From assembly GCA_009785875.1 (NCBI GenBank), contig WQUF01000296.1, positions 1-10,824 on the forward strand: a DNA stretch of 10,824 bases, given 5' to 3'. Positions 1 through 6,224 of the stretch are shown piece by piece (the stretch's first letter is position 1; each line of letters starts with the position of its first letter). A program made the translations under genes and the position numbers. The notes under the pieces were generated by a model. That model was not told the origin of the DNA, made no database searches, and worked only from the letters and a program-made list of their open reading frames with translations. The stretch comes from Oscillospiraceae bacterium. GTDB taxonomy: Bacteria > Bacillota > Clostridia > Clostridiales > Clostridiaceae.

Positions 1-511
1 AGCTGATCCCTTGGTCTTTTTTCTTAACATATTTAACCTTTTCAATGCATCTAATATACTCCTTATTATTTTTTCCAACCAGTGTGACATAGATTAAATT
101 TCCTTTATCCAGAAGCTTCATTCCGTTGATATTCCTTATCACATAATTATAAGTACCACTAGAAAACTTACTGTGTCTCCATATAAGTGAATCGAGACCA
201 ATCATCTCAAAAGATCGCCACTCTTTTATGCTTTTGTTCTCTTCGTAGACGATCCTATTTCCTTCTACCATAATCTGTGATGCATACTTTAATTTAAAAT
301 CAATAAAATTGAGAGCTTCTTCCATATAATAACTTTCAAGGTTCGCTTTTGAATTCTTATCTATTAAGCCATTTAAGGGAAGGTACAACTTAAAAAGTAT
401 TATGATCACTAATGTAAAAATTGAAAAAGCTGTTATAACTTCTATTAAAGTAAAACCTTTAGTAGCAATATATTTCTTTTGAAATTCTTCCACTTGGTAA
501 GTTTTTATCAT
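1..511 (-). CDS. Minor type IV pilin / pseudopilin (PilW-like), 3' end cut by window edge
   Basis: The frame is open from an ATG at 511 to the window edge, giving 170 visible codons without a stop, so the C-terminus is missing. The protein begins with a basic leader of about 19 residues ending in KG, followed by FTLIEVITAF and a hydrophobic helix (to about residue 40). This is the type III prepilin signal, cut after Gly by a PilD-type peptidase, with Glu at mature position 5. The rest (YYMEEALNFIDFKLKYASQ and beyond) is a polar globular domain without a motif I can assign. It is probably a minor pilin that primes or tips the pilus. The start is uncertain: a GGGGAGG at about 525-531 lies some 14 bases from the ATG, and an in-frame GTG at 526 is also possible. 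The gene overlaps its upstream neighbour by 53 bases, unusually long for this operon. Family assignment is firm; the PilW-like label is inferred from size and operon position. Confidence 0.8.
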   Translation of the reverse strand, partial: MIKTYQVEEFQKKYIATKGFTLIEVITAFSIFTLVIIILFKLYLPLNGLIDKNSKANLESYYMEEALNFIDFKLKYASQIMVEGNRIVYEENKSIKEWRSFEMIGLDSLIWRHSKFSSGTYNYVIRNINGMKLLDKGNLIYVTLVGKNNKEYIRCIEKVKYVKKKDQGIS

Positions 512-860
512 AGATAATAATAACACCTCCCCTTCCACCTAAAAAGTTAATTTGAGCATAAATACCACCTACTGGGCTATAGGAACCTAAAGATAGCACC
601 GAAGCACTTCGAAGCCAGCTTATATTGCATTTATCTCCTTCTATATATCTAGTGCCAACCCTCAATTCCTTCGGCATGTTGTTTCTTATCTCTTTCTCTA
701 AAGCATCCATGAAAACAGCATATTCCTTAGTCTTATTGCTAATATATACATTTTTAAAATATTTAGCTTCAAAAGAAACCAAGAATAAGATGATGATCAT
801 GAGCAGAGAAAGTGCTGCCATAACTTCGATCAATGTATATCCTTCACTTGATTTCCGCAT
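459..860 (-). CDS. Minor type IV pilin / pseudopilin
   Basis: This 133-residue protein starts MRKSSEG and then YTLIEVMAAL, a short prepilin leader with Gly7 as the cleavage residue and Glu at mature position 5, followed by one hydrophobic helix (about residues 8-30). The remainder is a small globular domain with a Gly-rich patch (FLGGRGG) and a Tyr/Cys end, consistent with a type IV minor pilin (GspI/PilV or ComGE-like by position). Two cysteines (in GDKCNI and near the C-terminus) could form a disulfide. Its ATG lies inside the end of the preceding pilin gene (17-base overlap) and only a weak GGTAGG is seen upstream, so translation is probably coupled. The first residue of the mature protein is Tyr rather than the usual Phe, which prepilin peptidases tolerate. 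Exact role is unknown. Confidence 0.8.
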   Translation of the reverse strand: MRKSSEGYTLIEVMAALSLLMIIILFLVSFEAKYFKNVYISNKTKEYAVFMDALEKEIRNNMPKELRVGTRYIEGDKCNISWLRSASVLSLGSYSPVGGIYAQINFLGGRGGVIIIYDKNLPSGRISKEIYCY

Positions 861-1287
861 ATCCAGTACCTACCAAAATTACAATCTGTCTTGAATTCCC
901 ATAATCATCAGACACAACCCAAGTGCAGCCTTCATTTATAAAGCCCTCATAACTTATCGCACGAGAATAATTTCCAGTCAAAGGTTCGATCTTCATATTT
1001 TTAGGCAGTTTATATGTCCTTGCAAGATTTGTGCCAGAGATTAAAACCCCTGATTTGTCCTGTAATAGTACGAGCTTCCCATCTGATAGCTTCTTATTCT
1101 TAACATACATTTTACCAGTATTTATATAATAAATTATATTCTCGCAGACCATATCAAGTTCCTTTGCAGAAGTAACTTTTCTATATCTTGACAACACTGG
1201 TATCGAAATGGACATAATGGTGATTATAATAAACATCACCAATATGCACTCGATTAAGGTAAAACCAGAGCTACTGCTTTTGAACAT
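844..1287 (-). CDS. Minor type IV pilin / pseudopilin (GspH/ComGD-like)
   Basis: This 147-residue protein has the leader MFKSSSSG followed by FTLIECILVM and a long hydrophobic helix (about residues 9-31), the prepilin signature with cleavage after Gly8 and Glu at mature position 5. The C-terminal part contains WVVSDDYGNSRQIVILVGTG, a beta-rich ending of the kind seen in GspH/FimT and ComGD minor pilins; the subfamily is inferred. The leader is low in basic residues (one Lys), unlike the main pilin. The start is supported by GCGGAG six bases before the ATG; this site sits inside the last codons of the main pilin gene, which it overlaps by 17 bases. It is the fourth gene of the pilus operon and is probably incorporated in small amounts, or helps start fibre assembly. 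Confidence 0.82.
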   Translation of the reverse strand: MFKSSSSGFTLIECILVMFIIITIMSISIPVLSRYRKVTSAKELDMVCENIIYYINTGKMYVKNKKLSDGKLVLLQDKSGVLISGTNLARTYKLPKNMKIEPLTGNYSRAISYEGFINEGCTWVVSDDYGNSRQIVILVGTGYAEIK

Positions 1288-1636
1288 CTAGGACTCCGCT
1301 ATCTTTTTGCACGTTCACTATGTAGTTGTCACTGTCACATTTAAATGTAACGCTCACTTGATCTGAAGATGAGCTTACGATAGATGCCTCCGCTGTGGGA
1401 TCTATGAATTCCTGCAATTTTTCCGCCATGTTATCTTTTCCTTCTATCCAGTTTTGTACCACAACTGACTGAATTTGTTTTGCTATGTGAGTTGCTTTTG
1501 TGCCTCTTGATTGATTTATGTAGGCAGAAATTTTTGGTACAAGAAAAGTAAGTATAACTACAATTATAGCTAAAACTATTACCATTTCTATTAGAGTAAA
1601 TCCTTTTTCTCTTTTTCTTAAAATATTTTTAAACAT
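1271..1636 (-). CDS. Main type IV pilin, ComGC/PilA-like prepilin
   Basis: This 121-residue prepilin has a strongly basic 12-residue leader (MFKNILRKREKG), then FTLIEMVIVLAIIVVILTF, the classic N-terminal helix that anchors the subunit in the membrane before assembly and packs in the fibre core. Cleavage after Gly12 would leave a mature subunit of 109 residues with Glu5. The helix continues to about residue 65 (KATHIAKQIQSVVVQNWIEG) and is followed by a small beta domain with a single Cys. It has the best ribosome binding site of the pilin genes: GGAGG begins immediately after the pilC stop codon, seven to eight bases before the ATG. First pilin in the operon, strong site and orthodox leader all suggest this is the abundant subunit. 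The small size and layout pilB-pilC-pilin resemble comGA-GB-GC competence operons as well as clostridial pilus loci, so a DNA-uptake pilus cannot be excluded. Confidence 0.85.
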   Translation of the reverse strand: MFKNILRKREKGFTLIEMVIVLAIIVVILTFLVPKISAYINQSRGTKATHIAKQIQSVVVQNWIEGKDNMAEKLQEFIDPTAEASIVSSSSDQVSVTFKCDSDNYIVNVQKDSGVLDVQKQ

Positions 1637-1648
1637 TTATTTTCCTCC

Positions 1649-2842
1649 TTAAATAATTTTGTCCATGACTGACAACATCGGCAAGAAAACCGATACAACG
1701 ATAGCTCCCACTAAAAAAGAAAGCAAGAGTATGATAGCAGGTTCTATCATGGATATAAGTCTTTTAACGTATTCATCCAATTCTTTTTGGGAAAAGCTGA
1801 TCATTTTAGATACAACTCCTTCAATATCTCCGCTAGTTTCGCTAATCCTCAGTAAAGTAACAGTGTCTTTATTTAAAAAGTCTATCTCGTCTAAAGCACT
1901 TGTGAATTTTTCACCTGATTGAAGCCTATAGATACACTTGTTTAGTTTTTCTTTTACAAGCGAATTTTTAGCACAATCTCTGATTATTTCAACACCAGTT
2001 TGAATCTTCACTCCTGCTGTTATTACAGTGTTTAAGTCCTGCAAAAATGATTTTGTGAAAAACTTGTTGTATATATTCTTTATGAATTTTATCTTCATAA
2101 ATTTCTTGATTAAATTTTCAGAGCTAAATATGCTCTTTTTAAAAAATACAGCAAATAAAATTGGAGCAATTAAAACAGCTAAGATTATGTATTTATAGCT
2201 GGATACAAAATCTGAAATATTCATGAGGAATAAAATCCCATCAGGAGTCTCTCCAGATAATTCGCCTAAAATACTGGAAAACTTTGGTACAACAGCTAAA
2301 AGTAAATAAGCTAAAACACATATGGATAACGCTAAAACGCATATTGGATAGATTAAAATCGTCTTTATTCCCTGCATGTTCTTATATTTCTTATCAAAGT
2401 GAACAGAAAGCTCAGATAATACTTTTGATAATGAGCTGGACTTCTCTCCAAATGAGATTAAATTTATAAACATCTGAGGGAAAAATTCACTGTATAAATT
2501 AAGCGAGTTTGATAAATTTTCTCCTGAAATTATCTTGCTTTGAACTTTAAACAGGATATTAGAGAGCATTTTATCTTTAGTATTTTTAGCAATTATATAT
2601 ATGGCTTTATCAAGTGGCACAGCGGAATCTAAAAGCTCTGAAAGCTGGGATGTTAAAATGCTCAAGGTTTTATAATTGATTTTAAATAGCCTGTATTTTA
2701 TATTTTGGGCTTTAGAATAATCTACGAGCCTTAAACCTGATCTTTTTAAATCTTTTAATAGCTTATATGGATTTTCTGCAAAAGCAGTATCTTTGACGAC
2801 TTTGCCTTTAATATCTATTGCTTTATATCTATAATTTTTCAT
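1649..2842 (-). CDS. pilC: Type IV pilus inner-membrane platform protein PilC (GspF family)
   Basis: This polytopic protein forms the membrane platform on which the PilB ATPase acts to move pilin subunits into the fibre. It carries two GspF (T2SSF) repeats, about residues 58-180 and 262-385. Hydrophobic segments lie at about 162-185, 217-234 and 366-389. Family motifs are visible as LSELLDSAVPLDKA in the first repeat and LLRISETSGDIEGVV in the second; the usual Gly of SGVPL is Ala here. Length (397 residues) matches the family. I take the ATG at 2842 as start: it overlaps the pilB stop as TAATG, typical of translational coupling. An in-frame GTG at 2851 would add three residues, but an AGGAG lies only about three bases before it, too close. 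The stop codon runs directly into the Shine-Dalgarno of the next gene. Confidence 0.93.
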   Translation of the reverse strand: MKNYRYKAIDIKGKVVKDTAFAENPYKLLKDLKRSGLRLVDYSKAQNIKYRLFKINYKTLSILTSQLSELLDSAVPLDKAIYIIAKNTKDKMLSNILFKVQSKIISGENLSNSLNLYSEFFPQMFINLISFGEKSSSLSKVLSELSVHFDKKYKNMQGIKTILIYPICVLALSICVLAYLLLAVVPKFSSILGELSGETPDGILFLMNISDFVSSYKYIILAVLIAPILFAVFFKKSIFSSENLIKKFMKIKFIKNIYNKFFTKSFLQDLNTVITAGVKIQTGVEIIRDCAKNSLVKEKLNKCIYRLQSGEKFTSALDEIDFLNKDTVTLLRISETSGDIEGVVSKMISFSQKELDEYVKRLISMIEPAIILLLSFLVGAIVVSVFLPMLSVMDKII

Positions 2843-4221
2843 TAAAAGCACATTCTCCTATATTCCTCATATGTTGTGACTCCAGATTCATAAAGTTCTT
2901 TTGCCCTTTCTTCAATGGTTTTGAAGTTTTTACTGAGCAAATACCTTTTTATTTCGGCTTGAGTTTTATTCTCATTTATCATTTCTTTTAAAGCCTCATC
3001 CGTTACAAAATATTCATAACAGCATATTCTACCTTTATATCCTGTATGAGAGCATTTTTCACAGCCAGTTCCACCGCAGGAAGGGCATTTCTTTCTTATA
3101 AGCCTTTGGGAAATCACACCTACTACAGCATCTGCTATTAAATATTTTTGTATACCCATATTATAAAGCCTCGAGATTGAAGTTATGCTATCGTTTGTGT
3201 GAAGTGTGGACAGGACTAAGTGACCAGTTATTGCAGCCTTAACTGCTATTTCTGCAGTCTCTTCGTCTCTAATTTCTCCGATCATTATTACATCTGGGTC
3301 GCTTCTCAATATGCTCCTTAAGCATCTTGGAAATGTTAAGTTGATTTTATTGCTTATATTAATCTGAGTGATTCCATCGATATTATATTCAACAGGGTCT
3401 TCGATTGTTACTATATTCTTAGTCTTAGAATCGAGTTCTTTTAAAAATGAGTATAAACTCGTACTCTTCCCAGAACCAGTTGGTCCGCATATTAAGATGA
3501 TACCGTTATTTGCAGTGAGCATATGTTTGATCTCAGAAATATCCGAAAGAGCATAACCTAAGTTTTCTAAATTTATGAGCTCATCGTTTCTATAGAGGAG
3601 CCTTAAGACTATTTTTTCTCCATAAACGCTAGGCATTGTAGCAACACGGATATCGAAATTCTTTCCTTCAAAACTGTATGATATTTTCCCATCTAGAGGT
3701 AATCTTTTATCTATGATATCTATGTTAGCCCATACTTTAATGCGCCCAACCAGGACTTCATATACCTCATGTGGTATATTTCTCATTATGACCAATTCTC
3801 CGTCAATTCTATATCTGATAGTCACACGATCTTTAAAAGGCTCTAAGTGGATGTCGCTAGCATTTAATTCGATTGCCTCGTTAAGATATGTATTGACAAT
3901 TTCTGAAGCAGGAGAATTTAAATTTATCTCTTCAGTTTTCTCACTCTTTTTGCTGGAAAACAATAGGTTCAAATTTTTGCTTTCATCCACATTTTTGAAA
4001 AACTTTTTAATGGCTTCTTTTATAACTTCTTTTTTTACTATAATCGGAATAACCGGATAACCATAGAGAAATTTTAAATAAGTAATATTTTCTTTTTTAG
4101 CTTCACACATGGCAGTGTATAATTTATTATCTTTCACGTATAATGGTATTAGTTCTAATATTTCTGCTTTATCTTTGGTTAACTTTTGTAGTAGTTTTGT
4201 ATCTATGCTTTCAATAACCAT
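2842..4221 (-). CDS. pilB: Type IV pilus assembly ATPase PilB (GspE/PulE family)
   Basis: This cytoplasmic hexameric ATPase powers pilus extension. All GspE landmarks are present: Walker A GPTGSGKST (246-254), Asp box VTIEDPVEY (271-279), Walker B with DPDVIMIGEIRDEE (308-321), His box HLVLSTLHTND (334-344), and a tetracysteine zinc site CPSCGGTGCEKC (Cys379, 382, 387, 390). The zinc site separates assembly ATPases from PilT-type retraction ATPases, which lack it. At 459 residues it is shorter than most PilB proteins (about 550): the N-terminal region (1-80) seems to hold only one GspE-N type domain (IPLYVKDNKLYTAM). AAGGAGG six bases upstream of the ATG gives a firm start. It is the first gene of the operon. 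No PilT-like retraction ATPase, prepilin peptidase or PilM/N/O genes are in the window; they may lie beyond position 1 or elsewhere. Confidence 0.95.
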   Translation of the reverse strand: MVIESIDTKLLQKLTKDKAEILELIPLYVKDNKLYTAMCEAKKENITYLKFLYGYPVIPIIVKKEVIKEAIKKFFKNVDESKNLNLLFSSKKSEKTEEINLNSPASEIVNTYLNEAIELNASDIHLEPFKDRVTIRYRIDGELVIMRNIPHEVYEVLVGRIKVWANIDIIDKRLPLDGKISYSFEGKNFDIRVATMPSVYGEKIVLRLLYRNDELINLENLGYALSDISEIKHMLTANNGIILICGPTGSGKSTSLYSFLKELDSKTKNIVTIEDPVEYNIDGITQINISNKINLTFPRCLRSILRSDPDVIMIGEIRDEETAEIAVKAAITGHLVLSTLHTNDSITSISRLYNMGIQKYLIADAVVGVISQRLIRKKCPSCGGTGCEKCSHTGYKGRICCYEYFVTDEALKEMINENKTQAEIKRYLLSKNFKTIEERAKELYESGVTTYEEYRRMCF

Positions 4222-4287
4222 TTTAGACCTCCTTAATGGTAATTATTAACGCACAAAAAAATTTTAAACATAAAAATCATAAATTTT

Positions 4288-4317
4288 TTATAATTTATAT
4301 GGATAATAATCTTACAA
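4288..4317 (-). promoter_or_regulatory. Possible promoter of the pilus operon
   Basis: On the minus strand a TTGTAA (4317-4312) is followed 17-18 bases later by an AT-rich TTATAA/ATTATA stretch, about 65 bases before pilB. The -35 is reasonable, the -10 is poor, and the whole region is so AT-rich that a chance match is likely. I saw no c-di-GMP riboswitch-like structure in the leader. Confidence 0.25.
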
Positions 4318-4324
4318 AATATTT

Positions 4325-4394
4325 ATCCTAAGATAATGGCAAATGTAGCACTACATTTCTTCAACTGCAGCACTACATTATTTCAACTAAGGAT
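4325..4394. repeat. Tandem 22-bp dyad repeats inside an imperfect inverted repeat (putative operator)
   Basis: Two head-to-tail copies of a 22-base unit occupy 4344-4365 and 4366-4387, differing at three positions. The first copy contains a perfect dyad AAATGTAG-CA-CTACATTT (4342-4359); the second has the same core with one mismatch (TGCAG-CA-CTACA). The block is flanked by ATCCTAAG (4325-4332) and CTAAGGAT (4387-4394), which match as an inverted repeat at seven of eight positions; ATAATG (4333-4338) and CATTAT (4376-4381) are also complementary. A 22-base period is about two helical turns, so two dimers would sit on the same DNA face, as with cooperative regulators. The block lies just upstream of both divergent promoters. 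The regulator is unknown; the HTH protein encoded next door is one candidate. Confidence 0.6.
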
Positions 4395-4444
4395 TCATTC
4401 AAAATCTATTAATATATGAAAAAAAAGAAAATTAGTTAATAGTG

Positions 4445-4453
4445 TGCTATAAT
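4445..4453 (+). promoter_or_regulatory. Extended -10 promoter of the HTH gene
   Basis: TGCTATAAT is a perfect extended -10 element (TGnTATAAT) located 64 bases before the start codon of the HTH gene. No good -35 is seen 17 bases upstream (AAGAAA), which an extended -10 can compensate. The tandem dyads lie about 60-105 bases upstream of it. Confidence 0.6.
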
Positions 4454-4517
4454 TATATGAAAATAGAATTACAATTTATTGAAAGTTCATTGTAACAATT
4501 ATAGGAAGGAATGAATA

Positions 4518-4826
4518 ATGTACAATATGGATAAAATTGAATATGATGATTTTGATGAGTTATGGAATGATCCGACTTTATTAACACCTGAAGAAAAAGA
4601 AGAGATAGAATTTAATATTGAAATTGCAGGAAAATTAATTGAAGCGAGAGAACAAAAAGGAATAAACCAAGAGAAATTAGCTCAATTAACAGGCTTAAAA
4701 AAACAAACAATTGCAAAGCTTGAAAAGATGGAGCCTATGTCTCAAATTGATACTTTAACTAAAGTTTTAAGAGTACTAGGTTATAAATTAGCAATTGTAC
4801 CTCAAGAAAATACTGATATTTATTAA
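4518..4826 (+). CDS. Small Xre/HigA-like helix-turn-helix protein
   Basis: This 102-residue protein has an acidic N-terminal arm (residues 1-35, with DDFDELWNDP and TPEEKEEIE) and a C-terminal Xre/HTH_3 DNA-binding domain (about 37-95): AGKLIEAREQKGINQEKLAQ, then LTGLKKQTIAKLEK as turn plus recognition helix. The ending LRVLGYKLAIVPQ is typical of antitoxin-type regulators of the HigA/RelBE-associated group. Such antitoxins are usually encoded next to a small HigB/RelE toxin, but no toxin-like frame exists upstream or downstream here, so it is either a lone regulator or the survivor of a broken pair. GGAAGGA ends seven bases before the ATG and sets the start. It has its own extended -10 promoter and a terminator at 4900-4933. 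DNA binding is likely; the targets are unknown. Confidence 0.85.
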   Translation: MYNMDKIEYDDFDELWNDPTLLTPEEKEEIEFNIEIAGKLIEAREQKGINQEKLAQLTGLKKQTIAKLEKMEPMSQIDTLTKVLRVLGYKLAIVPQENTDIY

Positions 4827-4852
4827 AAAACTCTGCATGAAATTCAGAGTTT
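4825..4852 (-). terminator. Rho-independent terminator of the phosphotransferase unit
   Basis: AAACTCTG (4828-4835) and CAGAGTTT (4845-4852) form a perfect 8-bp stem with a 9-base loop. Read on the minus strand the stem is followed by TTTTTT (4830-4825), so it should stop transcripts coming from the phosphotransferase gene. The T-run overlaps the stop codon of the convergent HTH gene. Confidence 0.7.
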
Positions 4853-4899
4853 AATGTAACTAATCTTCAAATGCAAAGACTGCTTTACATTTCATATCC

Positions 4900-4934
4900 A
4901 GAGGGACACTTTTCAAAAAAAGTGTCCTCTTTTA
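4900..4934 (+). terminator. Rho-independent terminator of the HTH gene
   Basis: The left arm AGAGGGACACTTTT and right arm AAAAGTGTCCTCT pair with a single bulged G, giving a stem of about 13 bp with a loop of about four bases, followed by TTTT on the plus strand. It lies 74 bases after the HTH stop and serves that gene. It may also fold in minus-strand transcripts. Confidence 0.75.
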
Positions 4935-4952
4935 ATGTTTATCTAACTAAAC

Positions 4953-5765
4953 TTATTTTGTTCCATATAATTCTCCTTTCCAGCGATAAAAGTTTTTCTT
5001 AATAAACTCTATTTCATTTAAATAAAAGTCTTGATGACCTTCCTCTCTCATTTTAATGAATACTTTATTGCCTTTAGTACATTCCTCATCAAATAGCCTA
5101 ACCAATGACTCAAGCCGCTGTACTAAATATTTCCCAATATCGCCATTAAACCCATAGTTCTGTAAAAATTCGTTTAATAATATTCTTCTTTCTTCACAAT
5201 CCTTATCTTCATCATAGTCCCGATATTTTCCTAAATTACAGTCATATACAGATTTACTTAAAGGTATAAAGCGATAAGCAGCATAGGCAATATCCCATAC
5301 TCTTGGCGCAGGGCACGCTGTATCAAAATCAATCAAACCAATTGGTAGATCATCTTCAAATGTAACATTATATGGTGCAAAATCGTTATGACAGATAACT
5401 TCTTTAGGTAAATCACCATCATATCTAAGAAACCAAATATCATCATCACTTCTTATGAAGTCCAAAGTAGCATCGTGAAGTTCTCGAAGCATTAAGGCAG
5501 CTCTTTTTACTATATCAATTCTTTCAGTAATCAAACTTACTTGAGGATAATCTAGAGTAGTACTGCCTTTAACGTATGAAAGCATTTCCCGACCATAATC
5601 ATCAAATCCTAAAGGTTTTGGACAAAAATTAACCCCTTTTTGTTGCAGATGCTTTAATAGTCGCTGAATTGTTACACTTTGAGATTTTGCATCTTTAAAG
5701 ACAATGCTCCCATTTGTAGAAACAGATGATATATTGCCACCTTTAAGTTCCTTTTCATGAACCAT
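4953..5765 (-). CDS. APH-fold phosphotransferase (aminoglycoside phosphotransferase/choline kinase family)
   Basis: This 270-residue protein has the kinase-like fold of PF01636-type enzymes, which move the ATP gamma-phosphate to a hydroxyl of a small molecule. The catalytic loop is ICHNDFAPYN (124-133; His126, Asp128 as likely base, Asn133), followed by the metal-binding LIDFDTACPAPRVWDIAYAA (144-163, with Asp146 and Asp148). The N-terminal lobe shows GGNISSV and a nucleotide-binding strand around IVFKDAK (21-27). Length is typical, and all core residues I can check are present, so it looks active. AGGAG seven bases before the ATG fixes the start. It follows a truncated nucleotidyltransferase in the same direction and ends at the terminator at 4825-4852. 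The substrate is not shown by the sequence: this branch, with EVICHNDFAPYN and PRVWDIAYAAYRF, is common in bacteria and mostly uncharacterised, so aminoglycoside resistance should not be assumed. Confidence 0.85.
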   Translation of the reverse strand: MVHEKELKGGNISSVSTNGSIVFKDAKSQSVTIQRLLKHLQQKGVNFCPKPLGFDDYGREMLSYVKGSTTLDYPQVSLITERIDIVKRAALMLRELHDATLDFIRSDDDIWFLRYDGDLPKEVICHNDFAPYNVTFEDDLPIGLIDFDTACPAPRVWDIAYAAYRFIPLSKSVYDCNLGKYRDYDEDKDCEERRILLNEFLQNYGFNGDIGKYLVQRLESLVRLFDEECTKGNKVFIKMREEGHQDFYLNEIEFIKKNFYRWKGELYGTK

Positions 5766-5786
5766 AAACTAACTCCTTGCAAAGTG

Positions 5787-6017
5787 TTACCCAAATATCA
5801 TTGAAACAGCAATACCTGATTTATTGATAGCAATTTTTCTTGTCCTTGCATCAGGTATTTTACTGCATAAAACAAAAACATCTATATCGCTTTCATTTTT
5901 CTCAGGAAGTTCTTCACCACCACATTTACCAATGGATAACACTTCATTTATTTCACAAATTGACTTTATAAGCATTGAATAATTATCATATAAAACCTCT
6001 TTATAATTTTTAACCAT
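5787..6017 (-). pseudogene. Truncated nucleotidyltransferase (N-terminal remnant)
   Basis: The 76-residue frame contains GKCGGEELPEKNESDIDVFV (30-49), which matches the nucleotidyltransferase signature of a GG/GS loop followed by DxD (Asp44 and Asp46 of SDIDVFV bind the metal and nucleotide). Full-length enzymes of this type generally run to over 200 residues and need a third acidic residue further on, but the frame stops after MIFG, only about 30 residues past the DxD. The 21 bases to the phosphotransferase ATG contain only that gene's ribosome binding site, so the missing part is not present in another frame. I infer a deletion that removed the C-terminal two-thirds. The ribosome binding site (GGAGG, seven bases before the ATG) and a -10 are intact, so the frame is probably still translated. 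A genuine minimal nucleotidyltransferase is less likely. Confidence 0.65.
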
Positions 6018-6055
6018 CTTTAAGCCTCCAAAAATCTAAATAATGCCTTCTTTTT

Positions 6056-6061
6056 ATTATA
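6056..6061 (-). promoter_or_regulatory. -10 element for the nucleotidyltransferase remnant/phosphotransferase
   Basis: A perfect TATAAT on the minus strand lies about 40 bases before the start of the nucleotidyltransferase remnant. The -35 at the right distance (TAGAAT) is weak. No other promoter is seen before the phosphotransferase, so this is probably the source of its transcript. Confidence 0.45.
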
Positions 6062-6084
6062 TGAATATTTGATGCACTATTCTA

Positions 6085-6224
6085 TCTTAAAATAAAAAAA
6101 GGTAATAAATCTGCGAAATACAGTTACATTTTAAAATGAATATAATTTTGAATATTAATATTGAATAAAGTTAATAATAATATTAAAATAAAAGAAGGCA
6201 ATAAATCTGCAAGATTCAGTTGCC
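6085..6224 (+). repeat. Two diverged 44-base direct repeats with a shared bulged hairpin
   Basis: Copies at 6085-6128 and 6181-6224 agree at 36 of 44 positions, including an identical block AATAAATCTGC, and are 96 bases apart. Both fold alike: GTAA (6102-6105) with TTAC (6124-6127) plus CTG/CAG in the first; GGCAA (6197-6201) with TTGCC (6220-6224) plus CTG/CAG in the second. Each has a five-base bulge TAAAT on the 5' side and a seven-base loop. One stem pair changes from T-A to C-G between copies, which keeps the pairing. The 56 bases between them are almost pure A/T. This and the following terminator fill most of the gene-free stretch 6018-6332. Confidence 0.6.

Noticed and set aside
4241..4300. 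ComK-type boxes (AAAA-N5-TTTT) before pilB
   Set aside because: Only loosely spaced A and T runs occur in an AT-rich region; the fixed spacing and paired arrangement are missing.
4222..4340. c-di-GMP riboswitch in the leader of the pilus operon
   Set aside because: Such switches control pilus genes in some clostridia, but the minus-strand leader is almost pure A/T and shows none of the conserved stems or loops.
4344..4387. Two tandem repeats as a mini CRISPR array
   Set aside because: The units abut without spacers, are only 22 bases long, number two, and no cas genes are present.
4953..6017. Nucleotidyltransferase plus neighbour as an MNT-HEPN toxin-antitoxin pair
   Set aside because: The neighbour is a clear APH-fold kinase, not a HEPN protein, and the nucleotidyltransferase motif context is that of longer enzymes.
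6036..6200. Inverted copy of AAAAGAAGGCA near 6045-6055 matching the repeat at 6191-6200, as ends of a mobile element
   Set aside because: Similarity stops after about 11 A-rich bases, too short to support element ends.
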